Origin: a virus
DNA length: 20,876 bases
IMG/VR virus record: IMGVR_UViG_3300043775_004580
Span: 1-20,876 of that record
Reading direction: 5' to 3' (one strand)
How positions within the stretch are numbered: the first letter of the stretch is position 1; every line of letters begins with the position of its first letter. A program made the translations under genes and the position numbers. Shown here one piece after another: positions 7,505 to 14,893 of the stretch. The notes beneath the pieces were generated by a model, which saw only the letters and a list, made by a program, of their open reading frames with translations, was not told the origin of the DNA and ran no database searches.

Positions 7505-7545
7505 GGGATTATTTGGATATATAAAGTCCAAATAATCCCTTTTTT
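7505..7545 (+). terminator. Rho-independent terminator with promoter motif in its loop
   Basis: A perfect 13-base stem, GGGATTATTTGGA (7505-7517) pairing with TCCAAATAATCCC (7527-7539), encloses a 9-base loop TATATAAAG and is followed by six T residues (7540-7545). This is a textbook intrinsic terminator for the repair genes upstream. The T run directly abuts the GTG start of the next gene. Confidence 0.85.
7516..7526 (+). promoter_or_regulatory. Late-promoter-like motif GATATATAAAG inside terminator hairpin
   Basis: The motif GATATATAAAG spans the top of the 5' stem and the whole loop of the terminator at 7505-7545. TATATAAA ends 20 bases before the GTG start of the next gene, within the 20-24 base spacing of the other copies. 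If the T4 late-promoter geometry applies, transcription would begin near 7531, inside the 3' arm, so the new transcript could not form the hairpin. Confidence 0.5.
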
Positions 7546-8337
7546 GTGCCCGAAGTTTTAAATTTTGATAGATTCTGCCTCAATGAAGACAAGATTGGCT
7601 CTTTTTACAATGACGAGCTAAATCCTAAGTTCTGGGATAAGTACAAGAACAAATCCGGGGATACTGAGTGGCTTTTTGACGCTCTTGTGAGAAAGAAGCT
7701 TCTAAGAATAGCTGATGATTTCTATTCGAAGTTTGGAGACCTGTTGGGGGATCTTCCTATTGAAGATATTCAATTAACAGGATCTCTCGCTAATTATAAT
7801 TACACGGACAAGTCCGATCTGGATGTTCACGTTCTAATAGACTTCAGTAAAGTCAAATCCCCAAGGGATGTTCTAAAGGCCGCTATTGATGGTGTAAGAT
7901 TTATTTGGAATTTGAGGCACGATGTAATTATTAGAGGACATGACGTGGAACTCTATTTGCAAGATGTGAACGAACCCCATACTTCCACCGGTCTTTATTC
8001 TCTTAAGGAAAACAAATGGATTAAGAAACCTCAATTTGATCCTCCTCAAGTTGATGAACAGGATGTCAATAAAAAATATGAAGCATTTGTTTCTGAGATA
8101 AACCAATTAGAATCAAAGCTTGTAACTTCAGCTTCTTTGCCTAAGGATGCTAATGACATGTACAAGAGATTAGAAAGACTTAAGGAAAAAATTCAAAAGA
8201 TGAGGAAAGAATCCTTGTCCAAACAGGGAGAATTCTCTGTTGGTAATTTAACCTTCAAGTTGCTCCGCAATAATGGATATATAGGCAAAATAATCGATCT
8301 ATTGTCCCAGGCTTACGCCAGGATTTATTCCGAATAA
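7546..8337 (+). CDS. Nucleotidyltransferase-fold protein with prohead-cleavage leader
   Basis: This 263-residue protein has the Pol-beta-type nucleotidyltransferase signature: LTGSLANYNYTDKSDLDVHV places Gly79-Ser80 followed by Asp91 and Asp93, and a third acidic residue, Glu135, lies in HDVELYLQ. This superfamily transfers nucleotides to RNA, protein or small molecules; the substrate here is unknown. The C-terminal part (170-230) is a charged helical region. The N-terminus, (M)PEVLNFDRFCLNED, resembles T4 capsid-targeting peptides and contains Leu-Asn-Glu at 12-14, so I infer packaging in the head and cleavage after Glu14. GTG 7546 is the only reasonable start, since the frame is closed by a stop at 7522 inside the terminator loop. 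No Shine-Dalgarno is present and the predicted leader is only about 15 bases. Confidence 0.75.
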   Translation: MPEVLNFDRFCLNEDKIGSFYNDELNPKFWDKYKNKSGDTEWLFDALVRKKLLRIADDFYSKFGDLLGDLPIEDIQLTGSLANYNYTDKSDLDVHVLIDFSKVKSPRDVLKAAIDGVRFIWNLRHDVIIRGHDVELYLQDVNEPHTSTGLYSLKENKWIKKPQFDPPQVDEQDVNKKYEAFVSEINQLESKLVTSASLPKDANDMYKRLERLKEKIQKMRKESLSKQGEFSVGNLTFKLLRNNGYIGKIIDLLSQAYARIYSE

Positions 8338-8348
8338 AATTTAAAAAG

Positions 8349-11039
8349 ATGATTTTAGTTTTTCGTAAGGGATTAGAATATAAAGGGAGCATCAAAGGAA
8401 TGCCTTCTGATAAAAATTCCAACATTTTCCCATTGATGTCAATTCCTCTCGATCTAGCTGGTCAAGAAACGGATTTAAACGATTTTCAATGGTGGGCTTA
8501 CACAGACAAATGGCAAAGATGGCTAGATGCTAATCCAAGGAGCTGGCAAGCAGAATCTGTAGACTATAGGTTAGATAAAGCTGAAAGACTTATTGAAAGC
8601 TTTACCTCTGAGACAAACCCAGCATCGGATTATTTAAAACACCAGGCAAAAAATCTTTGGGAAACCAAGAAAATATCATCTTTCGATGAATATGCTGCTT
8701 TACTTGAAAGCGAGGCTGGTGGATCTAGAGAGGTAACTAAAAAATTCATCAAGCTAGGATTTGCGATAGAAAAACTGGTAGATGAAGGAAAATTTTTTGC
8801 TAATCTAAAGATAGAAAACCTCGAAAAAGGAGAACAATACGCTGTAGTTATCGATCCACTAGGCGAGGATGGTAATCCAGTTCCTGAAGGAAGACAAGCT
8901 TTACGATTTAAGAAAATAGGACAAAGCGCGGGAGTTATTCTTTGTACTGTCGATTATAGTATTCCTGTTGGAGAAATAAAATCAACAGAATCATATCTTA
9001 AAAAAGTTGCTGAATATGCAAAAGATGTGGTTATAGCAGGGGCTTCGTTAGCAGCTCTTTACGGTATTGCTCAAGTCGCTGGAAGTATGTGGATGGGATG
9101 GAGACTTTACAAAGGTGCCAGAAACATCTACTCGAGTCTTGATAAAACTAAGAAAGTACATGATGCAGTAAAAGCAGCAGGCGGTGCACGAGGAGCGGTT
9201 ACCTCTTCTTGGAACGCATTGAAAAGTTTTGCTACAAAGGCTTTTACTGGAAGAGGCGCTGCTTCTGTAGCCAATGCCGCTAGAGTAACACTTCCTTCCG
9301 GTGCGTTCGTAGAAGGTGGTCTTGCATATTCCTCTAGGGGAGTCCTTTTAAGAGGCGCAGCTGCACAGAGTACAAAAGCTGCTGCTACCAGACTTGTTGC
9401 ACAGGGAGGAGCAAGGGCAGCTGCAGCAGTTGCTGGAAGAGGAGCTGCAACAGCAGCTGCTGGAACTATTGCAGCAGAGGCATCTAATCCAGTTGGTTGG
9501 ATTGTAGCTGCAGTTTCTGTTTTAGGGTCTGGTATCAACCAAATCTGGAACTGGGTAAGCGACAAACAAGCCCCTACATATTCAGATGTTGATGATTTCG
9601 CTTATGGCGAGTTTACACCAAAGAACATTCCTACTGGAAAATCAATCACTGTATGTTGGACAAGCGACGGAGGTGGCGGAGGTTGGGGATTCGTGATGGA
9701 TCTTCTTACTTTCAGTAAAGATGATACTAGAACAACAATGGAAATTGTGAAAATTGGTGAGTTCTCAGGAAGATCCCTTTTCATCGTCGTTCAGATAAAC
9801 TCTAAGCAATTCCAAAAGGTTATGAGGGACAATGATCTCGTCCTGCTGTCTTTCTCTAATTCTGATAAGTTTGAAAGAGGATTTTTAGATAATGATGATT
9901 TGGAGTTTCAAACGATTATCATCCCGGATATCACTCAATTAACAATCGGAACATCATTGGTTGGTTGGTCAAATTGGACTGATATGAAAGAAGCATACGC
10001 AGAAAGTCCATCCAGCCCAATATATGTTCCTTCTGAAGCAAAATCAAGATATGAATTCCACTACGTAGATAGGGAAGGTAAAGATGTGAATGTAACAGGA
10101 AGTCTTCTTTCAGCTGCTGAGATAAACGACACATACCTTGAGGATATAATTCCAATACCTGGTGAAGCTGTAGAAGAATCTAAAAAGAACACTAGTCTTG
10201 GCTACTCACACCTTATGAACGAATCTCAGGTTCTTTCATTCAAAGATTTTTCTTCCTCTTTAATACAGGAAGAAGATGAAAGAGAAAGAATTCTTGGAGT
10301 CGGTTCTGGAGTGAAAAATGATCCTGGTCAAAAAGAAGAATCTGAAGATAAGACTGAAGATAATTATATGGAAGAGTTGGAAGGAATTATTTCACAGCCC
10401 GTTGAATTGGCTGGAACCGGATACAACCAAATTCCAATTATAGCATATAGGGTTAATACGATTGGTTATGTTAATCCTGACGAACTTGGTAAACCTGATG
10501 AGTTCAAATTCTTTATTGTTGGAGAGCAGAGCATTGATCCTAAAAATAATCAGCCGGTTTTGGTTGAAACCGCTGCGGATAACACTTTGGACGATCCTAG
10601 ATACGGATTAAAAACTTACGTAGCTCCTGAAGAAAAAGAAGAGGAAACAACTGAAGAGCTTCCAGATGATGAAAAAATCAACATCGATGACGTAGACACA
10701 ATCGGTAAGAAAGTAGAAACGACAAGAGGCGATGTCCAGATCAAAAGTAAATCTGGATCATTAGTTATTAAGGATAAAGACGTACAAGGAGGGGTAAACA
10801 TCTTTGATGAATTCTCCACAGAAAAACTGAAAAGAGAACTAAACATAGATAATTGGGACTCAATCACAAGCGTTAAAATTAGATACGACAAAAATGACGA
10901 ACCAATCAATGTTGTATTAAGTAATCGCTTTGCACCGACTGGACAGAGAAGAAGAGTAGTTAGAAAAGGAGAAGAAGGATTCCAATCTGCTCTTGACTTC
11001 GCTAAATCAGTTGAAGATGGTATATCCTACACTAATTAA
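8349..11039 (+). CDS. Large unknown virion-region protein with Gly/Ala-rich hydrophobic centre
   Basis: I do not recognise this 896-residue protein. It has three visible zones. Residues 1-215 are mixed, with Trp-rich helices (QWWAYTDKWQRWL) and a beta-like segment. Residues about 217-404 are rich in Ala, Gly and Ser, with hydrophobic stretches (VVIAGASLAALYGIAQVAG near 230 and PVGWIVAAVSVLGSGI near 388) that could insert in membranes. Residues 405-896 are beta-rich, then acidic. Around 623-642 there is MNESQVLSFKDFSSSLIQEE, which looks like an internal-protein leader placed mid-chain, with a candidate cut after Ile-Gln-Glu641. This may mark a fusion of two formerly separate proteins. The gene lies between the packaged nucleotidyltransferase and the prohead protease. 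It does not look like a portal. An ejected or membrane-active head protein is possible. Confidence 0.7.
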   Translation: MILVFRKGLEYKGSIKGMPSDKNSNIFPLMSIPLDLAGQETDLNDFQWWAYTDKWQRWLDANPRSWQAESVDYRLDKAERLIESFTSETNPASDYLKHQAKNLWETKKISSFDEYAALLESEAGGSREVTKKFIKLGFAIEKLVDEGKFFANLKIENLEKGEQYAVVIDPLGEDGNPVPEGRQALRFKKIGQSAGVILCTVDYSIPVGEIKSTESYLKKVAEYAKDVVIAGASLAALYGIAQVAGSMWMGWRLYKGARNIYSSLDKTKKVHDAVKAAGGARGAVTSSWNALKSFATKAFTGRGAASVANAARVTLPSGAFVEGGLAYSSRGVLLRGAAAQSTKAAATRLVAQGGARAAAAVAGRGAATAAAGTIAAEASNPVGWIVAAVSVLGSGINQIWNWVSDKQAPTYSDVDDFAYGEFTPKNIPTGKSITVCWTSDGGGGGWGFVMDLLTFSKDDTRTTMEIVKIGEFSGRSLFIVVQINSKQFQKVMRDNDLVLLSFSNSDKFERGFLDNDDLEFQTIIIPDITQLTIGTSLVGWSNWTDMKEAYAESPSSPIYVPSEAKSRYEFHYVDREGKDVNVTGSLLSAAEINDTYLEDIIPIPGEAVEESKKNTSLGYSHLMNESQVLSFKDFSSSLIQEEDERERILGVGSGVKNDPGQKEESEDKTEDNYMEELEGIISQPVELAGTGYNQIPIIAYRVNTIGYVNPDELGKPDEFKFFIVGEQSIDPKNNQPVLVETAADNTLDDPRYGLKTYVAPEEKEEETTEELPDDEKINIDDVDTIGKKVETTRGDVQIKSKSGSLVIKDKDVQGGVNIFDEFSTEKLKRELNIDNWDSITSVKIRYDKNDEPINVVLSNRFAPTGQRRRVVRKGEEGFQSALDFAKSVEDGISYTN

Positions 11040-11051
11040 AAAATCGATAAT

Positions 11052-11067
11052 TTTCTGAAATCAGAAA
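11052..11067. repeat. Short inverted repeat just before the promoter motif
   Basis: TTTCTGAAATCAGAAA is a near-perfect palindrome ending one base before GATATATAAAG. It lacks a following T run, so it is not an intrinsic terminator. It could be a protein-binding site or a small RNA hairpin at the end of the preceding transcript. No function can be assigned. Confidence 0.35.
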
Positions 11068-11068
11068 G

Positions 11069-11079
11069 GATATATAAAG
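11069..11079 (+). promoter_or_regulatory. Late-promoter-like motif GATATATAAAG before the protease-scaffold gene
   Basis: An exact copy of the motif seen at 7516 lies in the 63-base gap before the prohead protease-scaffold gene. TATATAAA ends 24 bases before the ATG at 11103. It probably drives the protease-scaffold and major capsid genes together, since no terminator separates them and the next terminator lies after the capsid gene. Confidence 0.6.
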
Positions 11080-11102
11080 TTAAATAATAGTAAAGTCAAG
11101 AA

Positions 11103-13118
11103 ATGAACGAACTTTCTTTATTAAATGAGAACCTTCTTTTCATACTAGAAAAGCAAAACTCGAATTTAAAGGTTTCCAAATCAGAATCAGAATCTGGTGA
11201 GGATTACGTTTTACAGGGCATCGCCGCTCAGTTTGGAAAAGAAAACAACAACAATAGGATTTATGAAGAAGGTGAATATCTTCCTCATTTGGACTACTTA
11301 AAAGACAAAATCAATCAAAAGAGACTTGTAGGAGAGCTGGATCACCCTGAAAAGTTTGATGTTTCTCTTAAAAACATTTCTCACGTTATTGAGGATTTGG
11401 TTTATGATAAAGACGGTAGAGTAATTACGATTAAAGTTCGTTTGCTTGATACTCCAGCAGGACAAATTGCTAAAAAGTTGGTTGACGCTGGAATTCCCCT
11501 TTCAATTTCTTCAAGAGCAGCAGGTAACGTTGGACCGGACAAGAAGGTACAAATCAAAAAAATCTTTACGTACGATTTAGTTGCTGATCCTGGTTTTCAG
11601 GACGCTCAACTTGAAAGAGTTTACGAAAGTGCAGGTTTCAATTCTTTCGAAATCGAAGAAAGATCAAAAAAGTCAATTTTAAACACACTTCAATGTGTAA
11701 ACGAATCTCTGGGAATAGAAAATGAATCTGGAGTGAAGATATATAAAGTTGAAAATAACGAAGAATTCGAAAAAATATTCAATCAAGAAAAAAATAAATC
11801 CAACGTTATGGAGTCCAACAAAGAATATGTTACTGCTGACGAGCTCAATAAATACTCAATCTTTTTGAAGAAAAAGATGGACGAGCTTGAAACGCAAATT
11901 TCTGAAATGAAAAACACACAGCCTGTAGCTGAATCAAACAACAACAATGACTCGACTGCAGCACTTGAGGAAAGAGTTGCTAAGCTTGAGAAATACTCTG
12001 AATATCTTGCAGAGAATTTGGAGAGTGCAATCAGCTATGGTGAATACCTTGCCGAGAATCTAGACTCAAGTATCACTTACTCTAAATATTTGGCTGAGAA
12101 CCTTGATAAGACAATTTCTTACTCTAAATATTTGGCTGAGAATGTTGACAAGGGAATTTCTTATTCTGAGTATGTAGCAGAAAACGTTGACAAAGCAATT
12201 GACTATTCTAAATATCTTGCAGAAAAACTTGATGATGGAATCCAATATACAGAGTACATTGCAGAAAATCTTGATAAGAACATTGCTTACTCTGAATATC
12301 TAGCAGAAAATCTTGATAAAGGAATCGCTTACTCAGAATATCTAGCAGAAAATCTTGATAAAGGAATCGCTTACTCAGAATACATTGCAGAAAATCTTGA
12401 TAAAGGAATCGCTTATTCAGAGTACATCGGTGAGAAACTAGAGCAAGGAATTAACTATACCGAATATCTAGCAGAAAACCTTAACAAAGGAATCGCTTAC
12501 TCAGATTACTTAGCAGAAAAATTAAACGGAAATATTTCTCAAACTGACTCTATTTCCGAAAGCATCAAAGGATCAAATCTACCATCTCTTAACGAAAGTG
12601 CAAGAGAGAACGCAGAATTGATCTCTAAAACCGAATTGGTTGAATCTGGTTTTGCAGGAGATTATACTAATCTAAGCAGCAAAATCGATTCTCTAATTGA
12701 ATCAGTCAAAACCCAAAAGACTGACCAAAATATAAACGAGGCTAGAGCGAAAGTTCAGCCGACTGCTCAAACACAAAAAGCAGATCAGGTCATTAATGAA
12801 GCCGAAGAGGTAACAAAGGCAGCAACATCAGGTCACAAATTTATTGATGAAATGCCAGAGAATTACGCTCCGATTTGGGAATCACTAAATGAAGGACAAA
12901 AGCAATCAATCATTGCTCAGTCTAACTTCTACAATTTAGAGACACCATATCAGATCAAAAATTTCTGGTCAACTCGTCAGCTTGGTGCTAAACCAGTTGG
13001 ACTTCAGAAACTTCAAGAAAGCCAAGAAACAACAGAAACTTCAACAAACGCAGCTCCACAAGGATATTCTTCCGATTATCTGAATTGGGTAGCTAAGTCA
13101 CTTGAAGGTAAATTCTAA
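11103..13118 (+). CDS. 21: Prohead protease (T4 gp21-like) fused to a repeat-containing scaffold
   Basis: This 671-residue protein joins two head-assembly functions that T4 encodes separately. Residues about 30-175 match the gp21-type prohead serine protease: NNNNRIY (48-54), GELDHP with catalytic His81, a LLDTPAGQIAKKLVDAGIPL block, SISSRAAG with the likely catalytic Ser (136 or 137), and DLVADPGF near 158-165. The rest looks like an assembly scaffold: a linker, a short coiled coil (245-297), thirteen 14-residue repeats (298-479), and a Gln/Glu-rich C-terminal region containing further (L/I)NE sites (SLNESA, NINEAR, VINEAE, SLNEGQ). A Leu-Asn-Glu at 7-9 could be an autocleavage site. The protease would mature the capsid and destroy the scaffold before DNA packaging. 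The capsid gene follows after 32 bases. Confidence 0.85.
   Translation: MNELSLLNENLLFILEKQNSNLKVSKSESESGEDYVLQGIAAQFGKENNNNRIYEEGEYLPHLDYLKDKINQKRLVGELDHPEKFDVSLKNISHVIEDLVYDKDGRVITIKVRLLDTPAGQIAKKLVDAGIPLSISSRAAGNVGPDKKVQIKKIFTYDLVADPGFQDAQLERVYESAGFNSFEIEERSKKSILNTLQCVNESLGIENESGVKIYKVENNEEFEKIFNQEKNKSNVMESNKEYVTADELNKYSIFLKKKMDELETQISEMKNTQPVAESNNNNDSTAALEERVAKLEKYSEYLAENLESAISYGEYLAENLDSSITYSKYLAENLDKTISYSKYLAENVDKGISYSEYVAENVDKAIDYSKYLAEKLDDGIQYTEYIAENLDKNIAYSEYLAENLDKGIAYSEYLAENLDKGIAYSEYIAENLDKGIAYSEYIGEKLEQGINYTEYLAENLNKGIAYSDYLAEKLNGNISQTDSISESIKGSNLPSLNESARENAELISKTELVESGFAGDYTNLSSKIDSLIESVKTQKTDQNINEARAKVQPTAQTQKADQVINEAEEVTKAATSGHKFIDEMPENYAPIWESLNEGQKQSIIAQSNFYNLETPYQIKNFWSTRQLGAKPVGLQKLQESQETTETSTNAAPQGYSSDYLNWVAKSLEGKF
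11738..11748 (+). promoter_or_regulatory. Internal late-promoter-like motif GATATATAAAG
   Basis: An exact copy of the 11-base motif lies inside the protease-scaffold gene, in codons just past the protease domain. The next in-frame start is ATG 11808, 60 bases from the end of TATATAAA, which is longer than the 20-24 bases at the other sites. It may drive a scaffold-only transcript. It could also be chance, since the codons read KIYKVE. Confidence 0.35.
11808..13118 (+). CDS. Possible nested scaffold-only product of the protease-scaffold gene
   Basis: Met236 of the fusion is an in-frame ATG placed after the protease domain and before the coiled coil and repeats, following an A-rich leader (AAAAAATAAATCCAACGTT). 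Starting there would give a 436-residue scaffold lacking the protease. Herpesvirus UL26.5 and lambda Nu3 are made this way from their protease-scaffold genes. Capsid assembly needs many more scaffold than protease copies, so a separate source of scaffold makes sense. Support is an exact promoter-like motif at 11738 plus position; there is no direct proof. Confidence 0.35.
   Translation: MESNKEYVTADELNKYSIFLKKKMDELETQISEMKNTQPVAESNNNNDSTAALEERVAKLEKYSEYLAENLESAISYGEYLAENLDSSITYSKYLAENLDKTISYSKYLAENVDKGISYSEYVAENVDKAIDYSKYLAEKLDDGIQYTEYIAENLDKNIAYSEYLAENLDKGIAYSEYLAENLDKGIAYSEYIAENLDKGIAYSEYIGEKLEQGINYTEYLAENLNKGIAYSDYLAEKLNGNISQTDSISESIKGSNLPSLNESARENAELISKTELVESGFAGDYTNLSSKIDSLIESVKTQKTDQNINEARAKVQPTAQTQKADQVINEAEEVTKAATSGHKFIDEMPENYAPIWESLNEGQKQSIIAQSNFYNLETPYQIKNFWSTRQLGAKPVGLQKLQESQETTETSTNAAPQGYSSDYLNWVAKSLEGKF
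11994..12539 (+). repeat. Thirteen tandem 42-bp (14-codon) repeats in the scaffold
   Basis: Thirteen uninterrupted copies of a 42-base unit encode the consensus YSEYLAENLDKGIA. Copies 8 to 10 (12288-12413) are almost identical in DNA, while the outer copies have diverged at silent and coding positions (for example YGEYLAENLDSSIT and YSDYLAEKLNGNIS). Fourteen residues equal two heptads, fitting a long amphipathic helix or coiled coil. Twelve of the thirteen units hold (L/I/V)-A-E and the eleventh has I-G-E; those with Leu or Ile fit the gp21-type cleavage rule (L/I)-x-E. Confidence 0.95.
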
Positions 13119-13150
13119 AACAAAAAACCCTAAAAAAAATTAGTAAAAAC

Positions 13151-14872
13151 ATGAAACTAATCAACGAAGCGGAAATCTTCGATACCTGGGGCCCGATCGT
13201 AGAGCAGAAGGCTGGAATCGTAGATAACGAGAAAAAACAGTGGTTGAGCAAGTATTGCCACTACCACTCATTAAATGAATCTGCTGGAGCTTACCAGTCT
13301 TTAGCAGTTGTAAACGGTATGGGTGCCGTACAACCACCCGCATATCCTGGTGGATATAACCAATTTGGTGGAGCAGTAGGTACACAAGCTAACTCAGCTT
13401 TCTACAACGCTCAAAACCAAGGTTCTGGTGACAAATTCCCATCACTTCTTCCTCTTGCAATTCAGGTTGCTGCGAAGACTGTTGGTTTCGACATCGTTCC
13501 TGTTATTCCAATGTCAGGTCCTACTGGAGTACTTTCTTACTTAGATTACGTATACTCTGGTGGTAAAATCAACCCTTCAAACGTAGGTACTTCAGCTGCT
13601 GACGCTTTAGCTGTAGCTCCTTCAATGATCAAATTCCAGTTGACTTCACCTGCATCTGGTTACCCTGCATCTTTCGCAGTAGGTACTACTTACTACATTC
13701 AGAATGCAACTTCTGCTTCAGCAGAAATCACAGCTGAATTCGTTGGTCTTTCCAGAATTGATGGTTTCCCAATCTTCAAAATCACTGGAATTACTGCTGG
13801 CGAAACTGTAGCTTTCATCCTTGACGGTGGTGCTACTAAAGTAGGTACAGCTTCTGGAGGTACACAAGCTGGTACTACTACAGCAAGAGCAGAATTGGTT
13901 AAAGCTCTTGAAGATCACATCCAAGGTTTCTCTGGTGCTGGCTTCAACAACGACCAATACTGGCAAGGTCCTTTCGTTGATGGTACTAAGACTTACAACC
14001 CAATGCTTAGAGGCGTAGGTGAAAGCACTTACTACCAATCAATGGGTCTTTCGACTTTCACTAAGTTCGTAGAGGCTGACACTTTCCAAGTTGCTGCTTC
14101 TGTAACAACTGAGCAAATCCAAGACCTTAACAAGCAATTCGGTATCGACGTAATCTCTATGATCGAGAACGCACTTGTTAATGAGGTATCTCAGTCAATC
14201 AACAAGCACATCCTTTCTAGAGCATTTGCTCTTGGGTGGTCTAACCACTTCGAGTTCTTCACTACAGAAGGTCAAAACTTGAACCTTAACTTGGTTATTG
14301 GTGGTACTGCAGGTTCTTACACTATTCCTTCTTACGTAGGTAAGCAAGATACAGCTCTTACATTGGCTGGAACTGCTGGTCCTGCATCAGGAACTTACGA
14401 GAACTTGTCAACTCTTCAGAGAAGATTATTCTCTAGAATCCTTGCTGCTGCTAACGTAGTTGCTAACAGAGGTAGAAGAGGTCCTGCTAACTTCATCGTT
14501 ACTAACGCTAACGTTGCAAGTGCGCTTCAAGACATCTCTCAGTTCACTTTCGCACCTTTCTCTAACACGTTGACTCAGAACAACGGTACACTTTACCCTG
14601 TAGGTTCGCTTGCTGGTATGACCGTATACGTTGATCAGAACATGACGTTCAGCGATACAAGAGTACTTATCGGAAGAAAAGGTGGCGACGACGAACCAGG
14701 ACTTAAGTTCATGCCTTACATGATGGCTGAGTCTATCCAAACAATCTCAGAAGGTACTATGTCTCCTAAGATTGCGGTTAAGTCTCGTTACGCTCTAGTA
14801 GAAGCTGGTTTCCACCCAGAGACTATGTACTTCTGCTTTAACGTGAACGTACCTACTGGAGGTCTATCCTAA
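13151..14872 (+). CDS. 23: Major capsid protein (T4 gp23-like, HK97 fold)
   Basis: This is the shell subunit of the phage head, 573 residues against about 521 in T4 gp23. The N-terminus MKLINEAEIFDTWGPIVEQ resembles the gp23 delta peptide (T4 has a comparable WKPLLE). It ends at a predicted prohead-protease site, SLNE at 40-43, so the mature protein would start at Ser44. The block FPSLLPLAIQVAAKTVGFDI followed by VPVIPMSGPTGVLSYLDYVY matches the gp23 signature around QPMxxPTG. The middle (about 155-260) is Ser/Thr/Ala/Gly-rich and probably the insertion domain. The C-terminal part holds the usual RRGPANFIVTNANVASAL region. Codon choice is strongly biased to a few codons (GGT, ACT, CTT, GCT), as expected for the most abundant protein. 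A terminator follows. Confidence 0.92.
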   Translation: MKLINEAEIFDTWGPIVEQKAGIVDNEKKQWLSKYCHYHSLNESAGAYQSLAVVNGMGAVQPPAYPGGYNQFGGAVGTQANSAFYNAQNQGSGDKFPSLLPLAIQVAAKTVGFDIVPVIPMSGPTGVLSYLDYVYSGGKINPSNVGTSAADALAVAPSMIKFQLTSPASGYPASFAVGTTYYIQNATSASAEITAEFVGLSRIDGFPIFKITGITAGETVAFILDGGATKVGTASGGTQAGTTTARAELVKALEDHIQGFSGAGFNNDQYWQGPFVDGTKTYNPMLRGVGESTYYQSMGLSTFTKFVEADTFQVAASVTTEQIQDLNKQFGIDVISMIENALVNEVSQSINKHILSRAFALGWSNHFEFFTTEGQNLNLNLVIGGTAGSYTIPSYVGKQDTALTLAGTAGPASGTYENLSTLQRRLFSRILAAANVVANRGRRGPANFIVTNANVASALQDISQFTFAPFSNTLTQNNGTLYPVGSLAGMTVYVDQNMTFSDTRVLIGRKGGDDEPGLKFMPYMMAESIQTISEGTMSPKIAVKSRYALVEAGFHPETMYFCFNVNVPTGGLS

Positions 14873-14893
14873 TCAGTAGTTTAATCACTATTT

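Noticed and set aside
8275-8285. GGATATATAGG as a promoter for the 896-residue gene
   Set aside because: It lies within nucleotidyltransferase codons, lacks the AAAG end and is 63 bases from the start, outside the 20-24 base spacing.
9128-9565. Open frame of 145 codons on the minus strand
   Set aside because: It is Ala/Pro-rich and is the mirror of the Gly/Ala-rich codons of the 896-residue gene; no promoter or family-like motif is seen.
8349-11039. Portal protein (gp20) identity, suggested by position before the prohead protease
   Set aside because: It is much longer than gp20, has a Gly/Ala-rich hydrophobic centre, and shows no portal-like stem or wing pattern that I can recognise.
11994-12539. 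Direct repeats as a CRISPR array
   Set aside because: The 42-base units are contiguous without spacers, keep one reading frame and encode a regular 14-residue protein repeat.
13718-14038. Minus-strand open frame of 106 codons inside the capsid gene
   Set aside because: It is Ser/Cys-rich and arises from the biased codons of the capsid gene.
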